64,000 nucleotides of DNA from an uncultured Aquimonas sp. (GCF_937888285.1 NZ_CALART010000011.1:248001-312000); one strand, 5' to 3'; counted from the stretch's first letter, positions 26,339-35,462 are shown. Notes: generated by a model from the letters alone, not told the origin. Numbers and translations: made by a program.

Positions 26339-29300
26339 ATGAAGAGAATGCTGATCAACGCAACTCAGCAGGAAGAGTTGCGTGTGGCCATCGTCGACGG
26401 CCAGAGCCTGTACGACATCGATATCGAACAGCCGGCCAAGGAACAGAAGAAATCCAACATCTACAAGGGCCGCATCACCCGGCTCGAGCCCTCGCTGGAA
26501 GCCGCCTTCGTCGAGTACGGCGGTGAGCGCCACGGCTTCCTGCCGCTGAAGGAAATCTCCCGCGACTACTTCCTGCCCGGCACCGACCCGAACAAGCACG
26601 GGATCAAGGAGCTGCTGAAGGAAGGCCAGGAAGTCGTCGTCCAGGTCGACAAGGAAGAGCGCGGCAACAAGGGCGCGGCGCTGACCACGTTCATCTCGCT
26701 GGCCGGCCGCTACATGGTGCTGATGCCCAACAGCCCGCGCGCCGGCGGCGTCTCCCGCCGCATCGAGGGCGAGGACCGCCAGGCCCTGAAAGAGGCCATG
26801 GACAAGCTGAACATCCCCGACGACATGGGGATCATCATCCGCACCGCCGGCGTCGGCCGCGACGCCGAAGAGCTGCAGTGGGACCTCGACTACCTGCTGC
26901 AAGTCTGGCGCTCGATCACCGACGCGGCATTGGCCCGGCCGGCCGCCTTCCTGATCTACCAGGAGTCGCGCCTGATCGTGCGCGCCCTGCGCGACTACCT
27001 GCGCGCCGACATCGGCGAGATCCTGATCGACTCCGAGCCGATGTTCCAGGAGGCCCGGGACTTCGTCGAGCAGGTGATGCCGCACACCCTGCGCAAGTTG
27101 AAGCTCTACAAGGACAACATCCCGCTGTTCAACCGCTACCAGATCGAGTCGCAGATCGAGAACGCCTACGAGCGTCAGGTGCGCCTGCCCTCGGGCGGCT
27201 CGATCGTGATCGACCAGACGGAAGCGCTGACCGCGATCGACGTCAACTCGGCGCGCGCCACCAAGGGCGGCGACATCGAAGAGACCGCCTTCAACACCAA
27301 CCTCGAAGCCGCCGACGAAGTCGCCCGCCAGCTGCGCCTGCGCGACCTCGGTGGCCTGGTGGTGGTCGACTTCATCGACATGGAGTCGAACCGCCATCAG
27401 CGCGAGGTCGAGGAGCGCCTGAAGAACGCGTTGAAGCACGACCGCGCGCGCGTGCAGATCGGCCGCATCTCGCGCTTCGGCCTGCTGGAGATGTCGCGCC
27501 AGCGCCTGCGCCCCAGCCTCGGCGAATCCAGCCAGACGGTGTGCCCGCGCTGCGCCGGACACGGTCGCATGCGCAGCGTCGACTCGCTGAGCCTGTCGAT
27601 CCTGCGCCTGATCGAAGAGCAGGCGATGAAGGACAACACCGGCCAGGTGCTGGTGCAGGCCCCGCACGAGATCGCCAACTTCCTCTTGAACGAGAAGCGC
27701 CGCGGCCTGCTCGAGATCGAGCAGCGCCACGACGTGCCGGTGGTGATCGTCGCCGACAACCAGCTTGAGACCCCGCACTTCAACGTGCAGCGCATCCGCG
27801 AGGGCGAGCTCGGCGAGGAAACCTCGAAGCCCAGCTACTACCGCACCTCGCCGCGCAAGCAGGAAGTGCACGCGCTGACCCGCGCCAATCTCAACATCCC
27901 GCCGGCGCCGGCGGTGAAGGCCGTCAAACCGGCCAGCCCGGCACCGATCCGCGAGGACCGCGAAGACGAAGAACCCCGCGTGAAGCCGGCGCCGCAGCCG
28001 CAGAAGCCGCAGCAGGTTGCCTCGCAGCCGCGCCCGCAAGCGCAGCCTGCGCCGAGCGCGAAGAAGCCCGGCCTGTGGTCGCGCCTGCTGGGCATGCTGG
28101 GCATCGGCGCCGCCGAGGCGCCGGCCGCACCGGCCGCCCGCGAAGGCAAGCGCGAGGGCCGCGACGGGCGTCGTGACCGCGACCAGCGCCGCGAGGAACG
28201 ACGCAACGAGCGTGGCGAGCGTAACGAGCAGCGCGGCGACAACCGCAATGAGTCGCGCGGCGGCCAGGACGGCCGCGGCAACAGGCCGCAGAAGGGCCAG
28301 CAGGCCCAGGGCGGCAAGCCGCAGGGCGAGGAGCGCGGCCCGCGACCGAACCCGGAGGAACGCAGCGAGAACCGCGGCAAGCAGGGCAAGCCGCAGGACG
28401 CGCAGCGCCCCGACAAGCCCGAGCGCGGCGAGCGCCCCGAGCGTGGCGAGAAGGGCGAAGCGCGCCGCGAACGTGGCGGCAGCGAAGCCAATGCGGAGAC
28501 GCGCGTAGCGCGCAACGATGAGCGTCGCGAAGCAAAGGCAGCCGAGGCCGGCAAGCCTGCAGAGGCGGTCGAAGCGCTGGCTGCCGTGGCCGCGGCCTCT
28601 GCGGCGGTGGCAGTGAGCGTCAGCGAGAACACCGAGTCCGCGCCCGACGCTGCTACCGATGCCGCTGCGACAGCCGAGGGCGGCCGCCGTCGCCGCGGTC
28701 GCCGCGGTGGCCGGCGTCGCCGTCGCGAAGCGGGTGCGGCGGGCGAAGCCAATGGCAGCGATCAGGCTCTGGGGCTCGATGACGAGGACGGTGACGAGAC
28801 CGAGGGCAGCGTTGAGGCCAGCACGGCCGACGCCGCTGCGGAAGCCGCGCCGCGCGTCGAGCGCGCCATGAAAAGCGCGACCGAAGCGCAGGACGAGGAC
28901 AGTGCAGTCCCACAGGCGCCCGAGGCGCCGGCCCGGGGCGAAGCGCCGCCGTTCGTGCCGGTACCGCTGCCGCGCCCGGCAGCGGCTGCAGCTGCCTCGG
29001 CGGCCGCCGCCGTGGCAATCGTCGCAGCGCCGATCGATGGGCCCGCCCCCTTGCGGCCGGAGATGAACGCTCCTGCCGATGCGGCCCCCGAACCGGCTGT
29101 CGAGAAGGTCGCCGAGGTGGTCGTCGAGGCGACGCATGAGCCTGCGGCGCAGGCCGCGTCGACGGCAACCGCGGATGCGCCAGCAGCGGAGACCACGCCA
29201 GTCGTGGCCACGCCGCATGCTCCGGTCGACCCGCGGACCGCCGAGTCCGCTGACGTGAGCGCTGCGGCGTCAGCGTCGGCGGCGACTCCGGCATCGGTCG

Positions 29301-29731
29301 AGGAAACGGCAGCCACGGAGGCGACCGCCCCGTCACCCGCACCTGTCACGCCGATCGCAGCGGTCGAGACGGTGGAGAGCCCTGCATCGGTGGCAAGCGA
29401 AGTAGCCGTTGCGGCCACGGTCGAAGCCCAGGCGCCGGTCGCAGATGAAGCTGCGACGCCAGTCGAAGCACCCATCGCCCCGCCCATCGAGTCCCGGGCC
29501 GCCGAAGCTCCGGCGGCAACTGTGGTGGATTCCGTCGTGGCGCAGACCTCGCCGGTGGAGGCCGAGCGGGTGCCGACGGCAGACGCTGCTGTCGATGCGC
29601 CTGTCGTTGCCGAGACCGAGACCGAGACCGAGACCGATCAGGCTGCCGCAGTCGATGCGGAGCCCGCAGCGGTTCCGCCCCGGGTCGACGAGGCCGCGGA
29701 AGCCCAGCCACGCCAGGAACGGCTGATCTGA
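26339..29731 (+). CDS. rne: Ribonuclease E
   Basis: A 1,130-residue endoribonuclease, the core of the RNA degradosome, acting in mRNA decay and rRNA/tRNA maturation. The catalytic half has an S1 domain (about 35-120), the metal-binding Asp residues in TAIDVNSARATKGG and VVVDFIDME, and the zinc-link motif CPRCAGHG that holds the dimers together. From about residue 525 the protein is a disordered scaffold. It holds a short hydrophobic patch (GLWSRLLGMLGI), a long Arg/Glu/Asn-rich RNA-binding stretch (about 600-720), a second RRRRGRRGGRRRRR block near 780, and an Ala/Pro/Val-rich tail. ATG 26339 gives the standard MKRMLIN start. Confidence 0.97.
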   Translation: MKRMLINATQQEELRVAIVDGQSLYDIDIEQPAKEQKKSNIYKGRITRLEPSLEAAFVEYGGERHGFLPLKEISRDYFLPGTDPNKHGIKELLKEGQEVVVQVDKEERGNKGAALTTFISLAGRYMVLMPNSPRAGGVSRRIEGEDRQALKEAMDKLNIPDDMGIIIRTAGVGRDAEELQWDLDYLLQVWRSITDAALARPAAFLIYQESRLIVRALRDYLRADIGEILIDSEPMFQEARDFVEQVMPHTLRKLKLYKDNIPLFNRYQIESQIENAYERQVRLPSGGSIVIDQTEALTAIDVNSARATKGGDIEETAFNTNLEAADEVARQLRLRDLGGLVVVDFIDMESNRHQREVEERLKNALKHDRARVQIGRISRFGLLEMSRQRLRPSLGESSQTVCPRCAGHGRMRSVDSLSLSILRLIEEQAMKDNTGQVLVQAPHEIANFLLNEKRRGLLEIEQRHDVPVVIVADNQLETPHFNVQRIREGELGEETSKPSYYRTSPRKQEVHALTRANLNIPPAPAVKAVKPASPAPIREDREDEEPRVKPAPQPQKPQQVASQPRPQAQPAPSAKKPGLWSRLLGMLGIGAAEAPAAPAAREGKREGRDGRRDRDQRREERRNERGERNEQRGDNRNESRGGQDGRGNRPQKGQQAQGGKPQGEERGPRPNPEERSENRGKQGKPQDAQRPDKPERGERPERGEKGEARRERGGSEANAETRVARNDERREAKAAEAGKPAEAVEALAAVAAASAAVAVSVSENTESAPDAATDAAATAEGGRRRRGRRGGRRRRREAGAAGEANGSDQALGLDDEDGDETEGSVEASTADAAAEAAPRVERAMKSATEAQDEDSAVPQAPEAPARGEAPPFVPVPLPRPAAAAAASAAAAVAIVAAPIDGPAPLRPEMNAPADAAPEPAVEKVAEVVVEATHEPAAQAASTATADAPAAETTPVVATPHAPVDPRTAESADVSAAASASAATPASVEETAATEATAPSPAPVTPIAAVETVESPASVASEVAVAATVEAQAPVADEAATPVEAPIAPPIESRAAEAPAATVVDSVVAQTSPVEAERVPTADAAVDAPVVAETETETETDQAAAVDAEPAAVPPRVDEAAEAQPRQERLI
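29611..29634 (+). repeat. Hexanucleotide repeat in rne
   Basis: Four tandem copies of CGAGAC encode an alternating Glu-Thr run near the C-terminus of RNase E. Copy-number change would stay in frame. Confidence 0.8.
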
Positions 29732-29759
29732 TCCCACGGATCGGTCAGCTCGTACACGC

Positions 29760-29786
29760 AAACGGCCCGGAACTTCCGGGCCGTTT
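29760..29786. terminator. Bidirectional terminator between rne and the GacA-type gene
   Basis: A perfect 13-bp inverted repeat, AAACGGCCCGGAA / TTCCGGGCCGTTT, lies between the convergent gene ends. The A-tract and T-tract at its edges suit termination in both directions. Confidence 0.85.
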
Positions 29787-29823
29787 GCGTTGGGGCCGCC
29801 GTGCACGAGAAGCGTGAGCGCCC

Positions 29824-30465
29824 TCAGCTGGCGTTCGGATCCAGCAGGCCGTGCTGGCGCGCGATCCGCACCAGCGACACCACGTCGCGCACGCCGAGCT
29901 TGTCGAACACGCGGTACTTGTGGGTGGCTACGGTCTTCGCGCTCAGGCTCAGGCGCTCGCCGATCTCGGTCATCTTGCGGCCCTGCACCAGCAGCAGGGC
30001 GACTTCGAGCTCGCGCGGCGTCAGCGCCTGCACGGCCGAAGGCGTGCCGTTGAGACCCTCCAGCGCCATCTGCCGGGCGATGTCGGCGCCGATGTAGCGA
30101 CGCCCCGCCGCCACCTCGCGCACCGCCGTGAGCAGCTCCGCACCCGGCGCCCCCTTGTCGAGATAGCCATGCGCGCCCGCCGCCAGCACGCGCTTGGGGA
30201 TGGGGCCATCGTTCAGCACCGAAACCATGATCAGGCGGATTTCCGGCAGGCTGCGGGCCAGCCGCTCAGTGACCTCAAGACCCGACAGGCCGGGCATGTG
30301 GAAGTCGCAGAGCACCACGTCGGGCTTCAGCTTGCGCAGCAGCGGCAGGGCTTCGTCGCCGCTCCCGGCCTCGCCCACGACCTGCATGTCGGCCTGCGAT
30401 TCCAGCAGCATGCGCACGCCGGCGCGCATCAGCCCATGGTCATCGACCAGAACAATCCGGATCAT
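29824..30465 (-). CDS. gacA: GacA/UvrY-family response regulator
   Basis: A 213-residue receiver plus LuxR-type helix-turn-helix protein. The acidic pocket (VDDH), phospho-Asp (VLCDFHMPG) and Lys (YLDKGA) are present, and the DNA-binding part reads LTPRELEVALLLVQG and LSAKTVATHKYRVF. It aligns along its length with UvrY/GacA, the output of the BarA/GacS system that controls small RNAs of the Csr/Rsm pathway. The SKG-type segment and IARQMAL in the linker match this subgroup. No sensor kinase or uvrC is adjacent. Whether it is the functional GacA is inferred. Confidence 0.85.
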   Translation of the reverse strand: MIRIVLVDDHGLMRAGVRMLLESQADMQVVGEAGSGDEALPLLRKLKPDVVLCDFHMPGLSGLEVTERLARSLPEIRLIMVSVLNDGPIPKRVLAAGAHGYLDKGAPGAELLTAVREVAAGRRYIGADIARQMALEGLNGTPSAVQALTPRELEVALLLVQGRKMTEIGERLSLSAKTVATHKYRVFDKLGVRDVVSLVRIARQHGLLDPNAS

Positions 30466-30579
30466 CCAGTACGCCCCTCCCAGGGCGATGCCGCGTTTGC
30501 ACGAGTCCCTGCAGGAGTCGGCCGCGCGGCGCGAGTCCCACCGCGGGCGCGGCGTCAGCGCCCCCGGCGCGGCGAGGCG

Positions 30580-31236
30580 CTACCAGACCAGATCGTCGGG
30601 CACCACGAAACGCGGATCGGCGTAATCGTCACCGCCTTCGCCAGCGCTCGGATCCACCCTCAAGGCGATGCAGTCGGGCATGAGCACACGCGCCTGCTCG
30701 GCATGTTCGAGTCCGACTAGGTGGTAGCGGCCGCCGGCGGCAACGATGGCGAGCTCGCCCGCGTTCAGGGCCTTCAGCTGCTCGGGCGTGACGTAGATGC
30801 GGCGGATCTTGCCGGCATGCTCGAAGTGCCGCGGCAGCTCGGCGGCCGGCTGGTTCAGCGTCGCCGACTGCAGCAGGGTGTGCAGCTTCTGCCTGGCCTC
30901 GCGCCGGCGCGCGGCCTCGGCCTGGCGCTCGCGCTCCAGACGCTGCTGCTCTTCGCGCTCGACCCGCTGGCGCAGGGCATAGGCCTTGGCGAGATCGATC
31001 TCTTCCTGGCTGCGGATATCGCCGCTGCGGCCCTTGGCAGCCGAGGGCGCGCCAGCCCTTCCGGGCTTGTCCGCGCCTGCTCGCCTGTCCTGCTCGCTGC
31101 GGCCCTGCTCGGGACGGCCCTTGCCGCCCGGCGTGCCGGAATGCGGACGCGCCTTGTGCGCCGGCTCGCGCGGCTTGACGGGTTCGGGAGGCTTGAAACC
31201 CAGCTGGGTCAACTGGTCGCGCAGGGAAGAGGTCAT
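30580..31236 (-). CDS. DUF2058 family protein (YaiL-like)
   Basis: A 218-residue cytoplasmic protein. The N-terminus MTSSLRDQLTQLGFKP, a charged Lys/Arg/Glu-rich central helix (about 75-120) and the C-terminal domain ending in VPDDLVW match the DUF2058 family, described as nucleoprotein/polynucleotide-associated. The exact role is unknown. A second, shorter DUF2058 gene lies at 50919-51470 and ends in the same seven residues. It stands alone between the GacA-type gene and slyX on the same strand. Confidence 0.85.
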   Translation of the reverse strand: MTSSLRDQLTQLGFKPPEPVKPREPAHKARPHSGTPGGKGRPEQGRSEQDRRAGADKPGRAGAPSAAKGRSGDIRSQEEIDLAKAYALRQRVEREEQQRLERERQAEAARRREARQKLHTLLQSATLNQPAAELPRHFEHAGKIRRIYVTPEQLKALNAGELAIVAAGGRYHLVGLEHAEQARVLMPDCIALRVDPSAGEGGDDYADPRFVVPDDLVW

Positions 31237-31267
31237 CGGTCAGTCACGGATCGGGTACGCCGCAGAA

Positions 31268-31480
31268 TCAGTAGTGCGGGGGCGGCGGTTCCTGCACGGG
31301 GTCGGCATACAGCAGGCCGCGCAGGGACTTCAGGTCGGTGAGCATCAGCTCCAGGCGCCGCTCAAGCTGCTCGATGCGCAGGCTCTGGTCGGTGATCACC
31401 GCGTTCAAGCGCTGCATCGTATCGTCCTGGAAGGCGACCCGCATCTCCAGCTCGACGACACGCTCGACGAGTTCACGCAT
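31268..31480 (-). CDS. slyX: SlyX family protein
   Basis: A 70-residue coiled-coil protein (MRELVERVVELEMR start, Leu heptads, PPPPHY end typical of SlyX). The molecular function is unknown. ATG 31480 has GGAG upstream; the longer GTG start at 31495 adds only five residues. Its start overlaps the last eight bases of ugd, so translation is probably coupled, an odd pairing with a UDP-sugar enzyme. Confidence 0.85.
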   Translation of the reverse strand: MRELVERVVELEMRVAFQDDTMQRLNAVITDQSLRIEQLERRLELMLTDLKSLRGLLYADPVQEPPPPHY

Positions 31481-32825
31481 GTTCTGCTCCCGCACGGACC
31501 ACGCTGCGACCGCGGCCGATACCGTAGTAGGCGAGACCGGCAGCCTCGACCAGGTTGGGATCCCAGATGTTGCGGCCGTCGAACACCACGGGCGACTTCA
31601 GGCTGCGCGCGATGCGGCGGAAGTCCGGGCTCCAGAACGCCTTCCATTCGGTCACCACGACCAGCGCATCGGCGCCCTCCAGTGCATCGTAGGGCTGCTC
31701 GACCAGTGCGAGGTCGGCGCGATTGCCGTAGAGCCTGCCGGCTTCGGCGCGGGCTTCGGGATCGTAGGCGGCGACGCTGGCGCCGTCGGCCCACAGCTGC
31801 TCCATCAGGCGCCGGCTCGGGGCTTCGCGCATGTCGTCGGTGTTCGGCTTGAAGGCCAGACCCCAGAGGGCGATGCGGCGGCCGCGCAGATCACCGAAAT
31901 GGCGCACGAGCAGCGCATGCAGCTTGTCCTTCTGGGCATGGTTGACGGCTTCCACTGCCTGCAGGATGCGGGCGTCGAAGCCGCGCGCGGCCGCCGTGCG
32001 GTGCAGGGCCTGCACGTCCTTGGGAAAACAGCTGCCGCCGTAGCCGGCGCCGGGGTAGATGAACGAGAAGCCGATACGCGGGTCGGAGCCGATGCCGATG
32101 CGCACTTTCTCGATGTCGGCGCCGAGCTGTTCGGCCAGGTTCGCCATTTCGTTCATGAAGCTGATCTTGGTGGCCAGCATGGCGTTGGCGGCGTACTTGG
32201 TCAGCTCCGCCGAACGCAGGTCCATGGCCACGATGCGCTCGTGGTTGCGGTTGAAGGGCGCATACAGCGCGCGCAGCACGTCCACGGCCTTCTGGCTTTC
32301 GCAGCCGATGACGATACGGTCCGGGCGCATGCAGTCCTTGACCGCATCGCCCTCCTTCAGGAATTCCGGATTCGATGCGACCTCGAAGGGCAGGTCCGAC
32401 CCGCGCGCCGCCAGGGCCTCAGCGATCGCTGTGCGCACGCGATCCGCGGTGCCCACCGGCACCGTCGACTTGGTGACCACCAGGGCCTCGCGCTGCAGGT
32501 GATGGCCAATCGTCCGCGCGACCGCCAGCACATGGCGCAGGTCGGCGCTGCCGTCCTCGTCGGGCGGGGTGCCCACAGCGATGAAGATGATGTCGGCATC
32601 CGCCAGCGCGCCAGCGGCATCGGTGGTGAACAGAAGGCGTCCGGCCCGACTGTTGTCGATCACCATCGGCTCCAGGCCAGGCTCGAAGATCGGCACCCGG
32701 CCGGCGCGCAGGCCCTCGACCTTGGCGGCGTCGATGTCGACGCAGGTGACCGTGTTGCCCACTTCAGCGAGGCAGGTGCCGGTGACCAGACCGACATAGC
32801 CGGTGCCGAAAACGGTGACATTCAT
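31473..32825 (-). CDS. ugd: UDP-glucose 6-dehydrogenase
   Basis: A 450-residue NAD-dependent enzyme that oxidises UDP-glucose to UDP-glucuronate for capsule and exopolysaccharide synthesis. The N-terminal Rossmann motif is GTGYVGLVTG, and the catalytic Cys lies in YGGSCFPKD. The central dimerisation helices and C-terminal UDP-binding domain (GLAFKPNTDDMREAPS) are complete. ATG 32825 (MNVTVFGTGY) is the family start. No glycosyltransferase or export gene adjoins it; slyX follows with an 8-base overlap. Confidence 0.96.
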   Translation of the reverse strand: MNVTVFGTGYVGLVTGTCLAEVGNTVTCVDIDAAKVEGLRAGRVPIFEPGLEPMVIDNSRAGRLLFTTDAAGALADADIIFIAVGTPPDEDGSADLRHVLAVARTIGHHLQREALVVTKSTVPVGTADRVRTAIAEALAARGSDLPFEVASNPEFLKEGDAVKDCMRPDRIVIGCESQKAVDVLRALYAPFNRNHERIVAMDLRSAELTKYAANAMLATKISFMNEMANLAEQLGADIEKVRIGIGSDPRIGFSFIYPGAGYGGSCFPKDVQALHRTAAARGFDARILQAVEAVNHAQKDKLHALLVRHFGDLRGRRIALWGLAFKPNTDDMREAPSRRLMEQLWADGASVAAYDPEARAEAGRLYGNRADLALVEQPYDALEGADALVVVTEWKAFWSPDFRRIARSLKSPVVFDGRNIWDPNLVEAAGLAYYGIGRGRSVVRAGAEHA

Positions 32826-32979
32826 GCTCGAACTCCGGATCCAGATGGGGCGGGACAGCACCCTGCGCGGGGCGCCGGGCCGATCGCGGTGGCCGTCAGG
32901 CCGCGGCGGACGGGGGCGGCACGGTAGCAGATTGTGATGAAATTCTCATTTCATCGGCATGTGTGGCGACCGAAACGAA

Positions 32980-33010
32980 GACGGCCGGCGGATCGCATCC
33001 GCCGGCCGTC
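32980..33010. terminator. Hairpin terminator after the FKBP gene
   Basis: A perfect 14-bp inverted repeat (GACGGCCGGCGGAT / ATCCGCCGGCCGTC, loop CGC) lies 24 bases past the stop of the FKBP gene. It has no strong T-tract but is very stable. Confidence 0.75.
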
Positions 33011-33033
33011 CGTGCTGTCGCAGCCTGCGCGGC

Positions 33034-33744
33034 TTACTGGGCCTTGACGATCTCGATCAGCTCGACTTCGAACATCAGGGTGGCATTCGGGCCGATCGGG
33101 CCGGGCGTGCCGTTCTCGCCATAGGCCAGCTCGGAGGGCAGCCACAGCGTGTACTTGCTGCCCACCGGCATCAGCTGCAGGGCTTCGGTCCAGCCGGGGA
33201 TGACCTGGTTCAGCGCGAACTGGGCCGGCTCGCCGCGATCGACCGAGCTGTCGAACTTGGTGCCGTCCAGCAGGGTGCCGGTGTAGTGGACCTTGACCGT
33301 GTCAGTGGCCGCCGGGCGCTCGCCGCTGCCCTCGGTCACGACCTTGTACTGCAGGCCGGACTCGGTGGTCTTCACGCCCGGCTTGGTCTTGTTCTCGGCC
33401 AGGAAGGCCTCGCCGTCGGCGCGGTTCTTCGCGGCGGCCGCCTGCATCTCGCCTTCGCGCTTGGCCTGCAGCTTCTGGCCGAAGGCCTGCTGCACGGCCA
33501 TCGCTTCTTCCTGGCTGATCGCCGGCTCTTCGCCCGACAGGCCGGTCTCGATGCCGCGCATCAGCACCTTCAGGTCGACCTCATCCTTGATCTGCACCAG
33601 CGAGCCAGCGATCTGCAGGCCGATCACGTAGCTGATCTTGTCCTTCTCGGTTTCCAGCTTGTCGTTCGCGACCGCGAAGGACGAAAACCCCACGGCGGCG
33701 GCGGTGGCCGCGGCGAGCAGGGTGGTGCGCAGGGAATGCTTCAT
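33034..33744 (-). CDS. FKBP-type peptidyl-prolyl isomerase, periplasmic
   Basis: A 236-residue exported folding helper like FkpA/Mip. A Sec signal peptide (about 1-26, ending FAVA) precedes an all-helical FKBP_N dimerisation domain (about 28-130, DKISYVIGLQIAGSL) and a C-terminal FKBP catalytic domain (about 145-236). The catalytic domain contains KVHYTGTLLDGTKFDSSVDRG, QVIPGWTEALQLMPVGSKY and the ending GPNATLMFEVELI. ATG 33744 starts the signal peptide; upstream in-frame codons are shadow sequence. Confidence 0.95.
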   Translation of the reverse strand: MKHSLRTTLLAAATAAAVGFSSFAVANDKLETEKDKISYVIGLQIAGSLVQIKDEVDLKVLMRGIETGLSGEEPAISQEEAMAVQQAFGQKLQAKREGEMQAAAAKNRADGEAFLAENKTKPGVKTTESGLQYKVVTEGSGERPAATDTVKVHYTGTLLDGTKFDSSVDRGEPAQFALNQVIPGWTEALQLMPVGSKYTLWLPSELAYGENGTPGPIGPNATLMFEVELIEIVKAQ

Positions 33745-33878
33745 GGGTTCTCCAACACGGATGGGGCGCCGTAAGTCCGACGGCGACGGGGCGCGGTATT
33801 GTGGGGTGGCCCCCGCAGGGGCGCAACGCCGGAGCCATTGACGGCTGCCGGCGCGAAAGGTTCCCCGGTGGCCGGGCA

Positions 33879-34304
33879 TCAGCCGAGCAGCGCGCTGACC
33901 GCCAGCACGTGGCAGGCCAGCACCACTGCGCTCAACAGGCTGCGCAGGCGGCGGAACCAGGCGGGCGCCGGCATCCGGTCGCCGGGACCATCCAGCCACC
34001 ATTGGCCCACGAAGCCGGCGGCGAGCAGCAGCAGGCCCGCGGTCTGCGGGAGCTGCAGCGCTGCCAGGGCCCAGAGACTGGGCAGCACCGCCCAGACGTA
34101 TTCGACTGGTCGATCCGTCGACAGCCCGCGCCCCCAGCGCACACCGCCCAGGAAAGACAGGATCAGCGCCGAATAGCCCAGCAGCGCCGGCAGCGCCAAC
34201 GCGCGCCAGTCCGGCGACCAGACCGACACCGACAGCACCACGAAGGGCAGCAGCCCTGCCAGCCCCAACCACACCGCGACCCGCTCCGATCGGCGCACCT
34301 TCAC
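33879..34304 (-). CDS. DUF3429 membrane protein
   Basis: A 141-residue inner-membrane protein with four or five hydrophobic helices. The pattern LGLAGLLPFVVL, then LGYSALILSFLGGVRWG, is the DUF3429 signature. The function is unknown. GTG 34304 was preferred because AGGGAG lies seven bases upstream; an ATG at 34361 would extend into the divergent gene. Its start region faces the NTF2-like gene, the two being divergent about 25 bases apart. Confidence 0.8.
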   Translation of the reverse strand: MKVRRSERVAVWLGLAGLLPFVVLSVSVWSPDWRALALPALLGYSALILSFLGGVRWGRGLSTDRPVEYVWAVLPSLWALAALQLPQTAGLLLLAAGFVGQWWLDGPGDRMPAPAWFRRLRSLLSAVVLACHVLAVSALLG

Positions 34305-34328
34305 TTCGATACTCCCTGTGTCTGGTCC

Positions 34329-34865
34329 ATGCTGGACACCCTGCCCTGCCCTGGTGCCCATTCAGTGGAAACTCTTTCCGAGCTTGAACGGATCCGCAGC
34401 CGACATCCAGCGCCGCCGATCGCCGGCAGCCCGGGAGAGGCGGATGCGATCGCCCGCTTCGCCGCATTCTTCCAGAGCTTCAGCCCCGACCGGATCGAAC
34501 GCCTGGTGCCGGACACCTATGCCGAGGATGTCTACTTCAACGACACCCTGAAGACGCTGCGAGGGCGCGCCGCCCTGCAGCACTACCTGCGCGACAGCGC
34601 CGAAGCGGTCGAGGACTGTCGCGTGCAGCTGCTGGAAACCACCCGCACCGCCGAAGGCGAGCACCTGATCCGCTGGCGCATGAGCATCCGCTTCAAGCGC
34701 TTCCGCCGCGGCATCGATACCGAAACGGTCGGCCTGTCGCACCTGCGCTTCGACGCCGAGGGACGCGTGGTCTACCAGCAGGACTACTGGAACGCCGCCG
34801 ACGGGCTGTACGAGCACATCCCGGTGCTCGGCGGCCTGATCCGGCTGATCAAGCGACGCCTGTAG
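34329..34865 (+). CDS. NTF2/SnoaL-like protein
   Basis: A 178-residue cytoplasmic protein. After about 40 residues the layout is that of an NTF2-like alpha/beta cone: helix (AIARFAAFFQSF), DTYAEDVYFNDTLKTLRGRAAL, then strands RWRMSIRFKRF and VVYQQDYWNAADGLYEHIP. It resembles SnoaL-like proteins of unknown substrate found in proteobacteria. A convincing ribosome-binding site before ATG 34329 is not seen, so the start may be a little downstream. Confidence 0.75.
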   Translation: MLDTLPCPGAHSVETLSELERIRSRHPAPPIAGSPGEADAIARFAAFFQSFSPDRIERLVPDTYAEDVYFNDTLKTLRGRAALQHYLRDSAEAVEDCRVQLLETTRTAEGEHLIRWRMSIRFKRFRRGIDTETVGLSHLRFDAEGRVVYQQDYWNAADGLYEHIPVLGGLIRLIKRRL

Positions 34866-34872
34866 CCGGCAC

Positions 34873-34898
34873 CTGCCGGCCCGCTCGCGGGCCGGCAG
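34873..34898. terminator. Convergent hairpin terminator
   Basis: CTGCCGGCCCGC and GCGGGCCGGCAG form a 12-bp perfect stem between the ends of the NTF2-like and glutathione peroxidase genes. Confidence 0.75.
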
Positions 34899-34904
34899 CG
34901 CTAG

Positions 34905-35462
34905 TCAGGAGCCGCCGAGCAGCTTGTCGATCTCCGCGCGCAGCGCGGGGTCGTCGGGACGGGTACGACTGCCGAAGCTGGCCACCACCTGGCCCTCGCG
35001 ATTCAAGAGGTACTTGTGGAAGTTCCAGCCTGGCGCCTCGCCGGCCGCCTCCGCCAGCTCGCGGTAGAAGGGCACGGCCTGCTCGCCCTTGACCGACACG
35101 CGCTCGAACATCGGGAACTTCACCGCGTAGGTGTTCGTGCAGAACTCGGCGATCTGCTGTTCGTCCTCGAACTCCTGGCCCATGAAGTCACCGGAGGGAA
35201 AGCCGACGACCGCGAAGCCCCGGCCGGCGAGCTCCTGATGCAGGGCTTCCAGCCCCTCGTACTGGGGCGTGAAGCCGCACTTGCTGGCGGTGTTGACGAC
35301 CAGCAGCACCTGGCCCTCGTAGCGCTCGCACAGGCTCACCGGCTCCTTGCCGGCCAGCGGACGGAAGCTCTCTCCCTCCAGCAGACCGCAGGCCGCGAGC
35401 GCAGGAACGGGTGCAGCGCAGAGAAGCGCCAACAGGAGGGCTTTCGGGGACATCGGGCGCAT
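34905..35462 (-). CDS. Glutathione peroxidase, exported
   Basis: A 185-residue thiol peroxidase with an N-terminal signal peptide (hydrophobic stretch, cleavage near PALAA). The active-site motif is NTASKCGFTPQYEGL, with Cys, not selenocysteine, at the peroxidatic position. FPSGDFMGQEF (normally FPCNQFGGQEP) and WNFHKYLL complete the family signature. The replacement of the usual Cys-Asn-Gln by Ser-Gly-Asp removes the common resolving Cys and the active-site Gln, so its reductant may differ from classic BtuE-type enzymes. The start may be ATG 35462 or 35453. Confidence 0.88.
   Translation of the reverse strand: MRPMSPKALLLALLCAAPVPALAACGLLEGESFRPLAGKEPVSLCERYEGQVLLVVNTASKCGFTPQYEGLEALHQELAGRGFAVVGFPSGDFMGQEFEDEQQIAEFCTNTYAVKFPMFERVSVKGEQAVPFYRELAEAAGEAPGWNFHKYLLNREGQVVASFGSRTRPDDPALRAEIDKLLGGS

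Noticed and set aside
25715..29218. A 1,497-codon open frame on the minus strand running through rne into rluC.
   Set aside because: It is a high-GC shadow: within rne the reading is Arg/Ala/Leu-rich with no motifs, while rne itself is unmistakable. Only its last 329 residues (RluC) are real.
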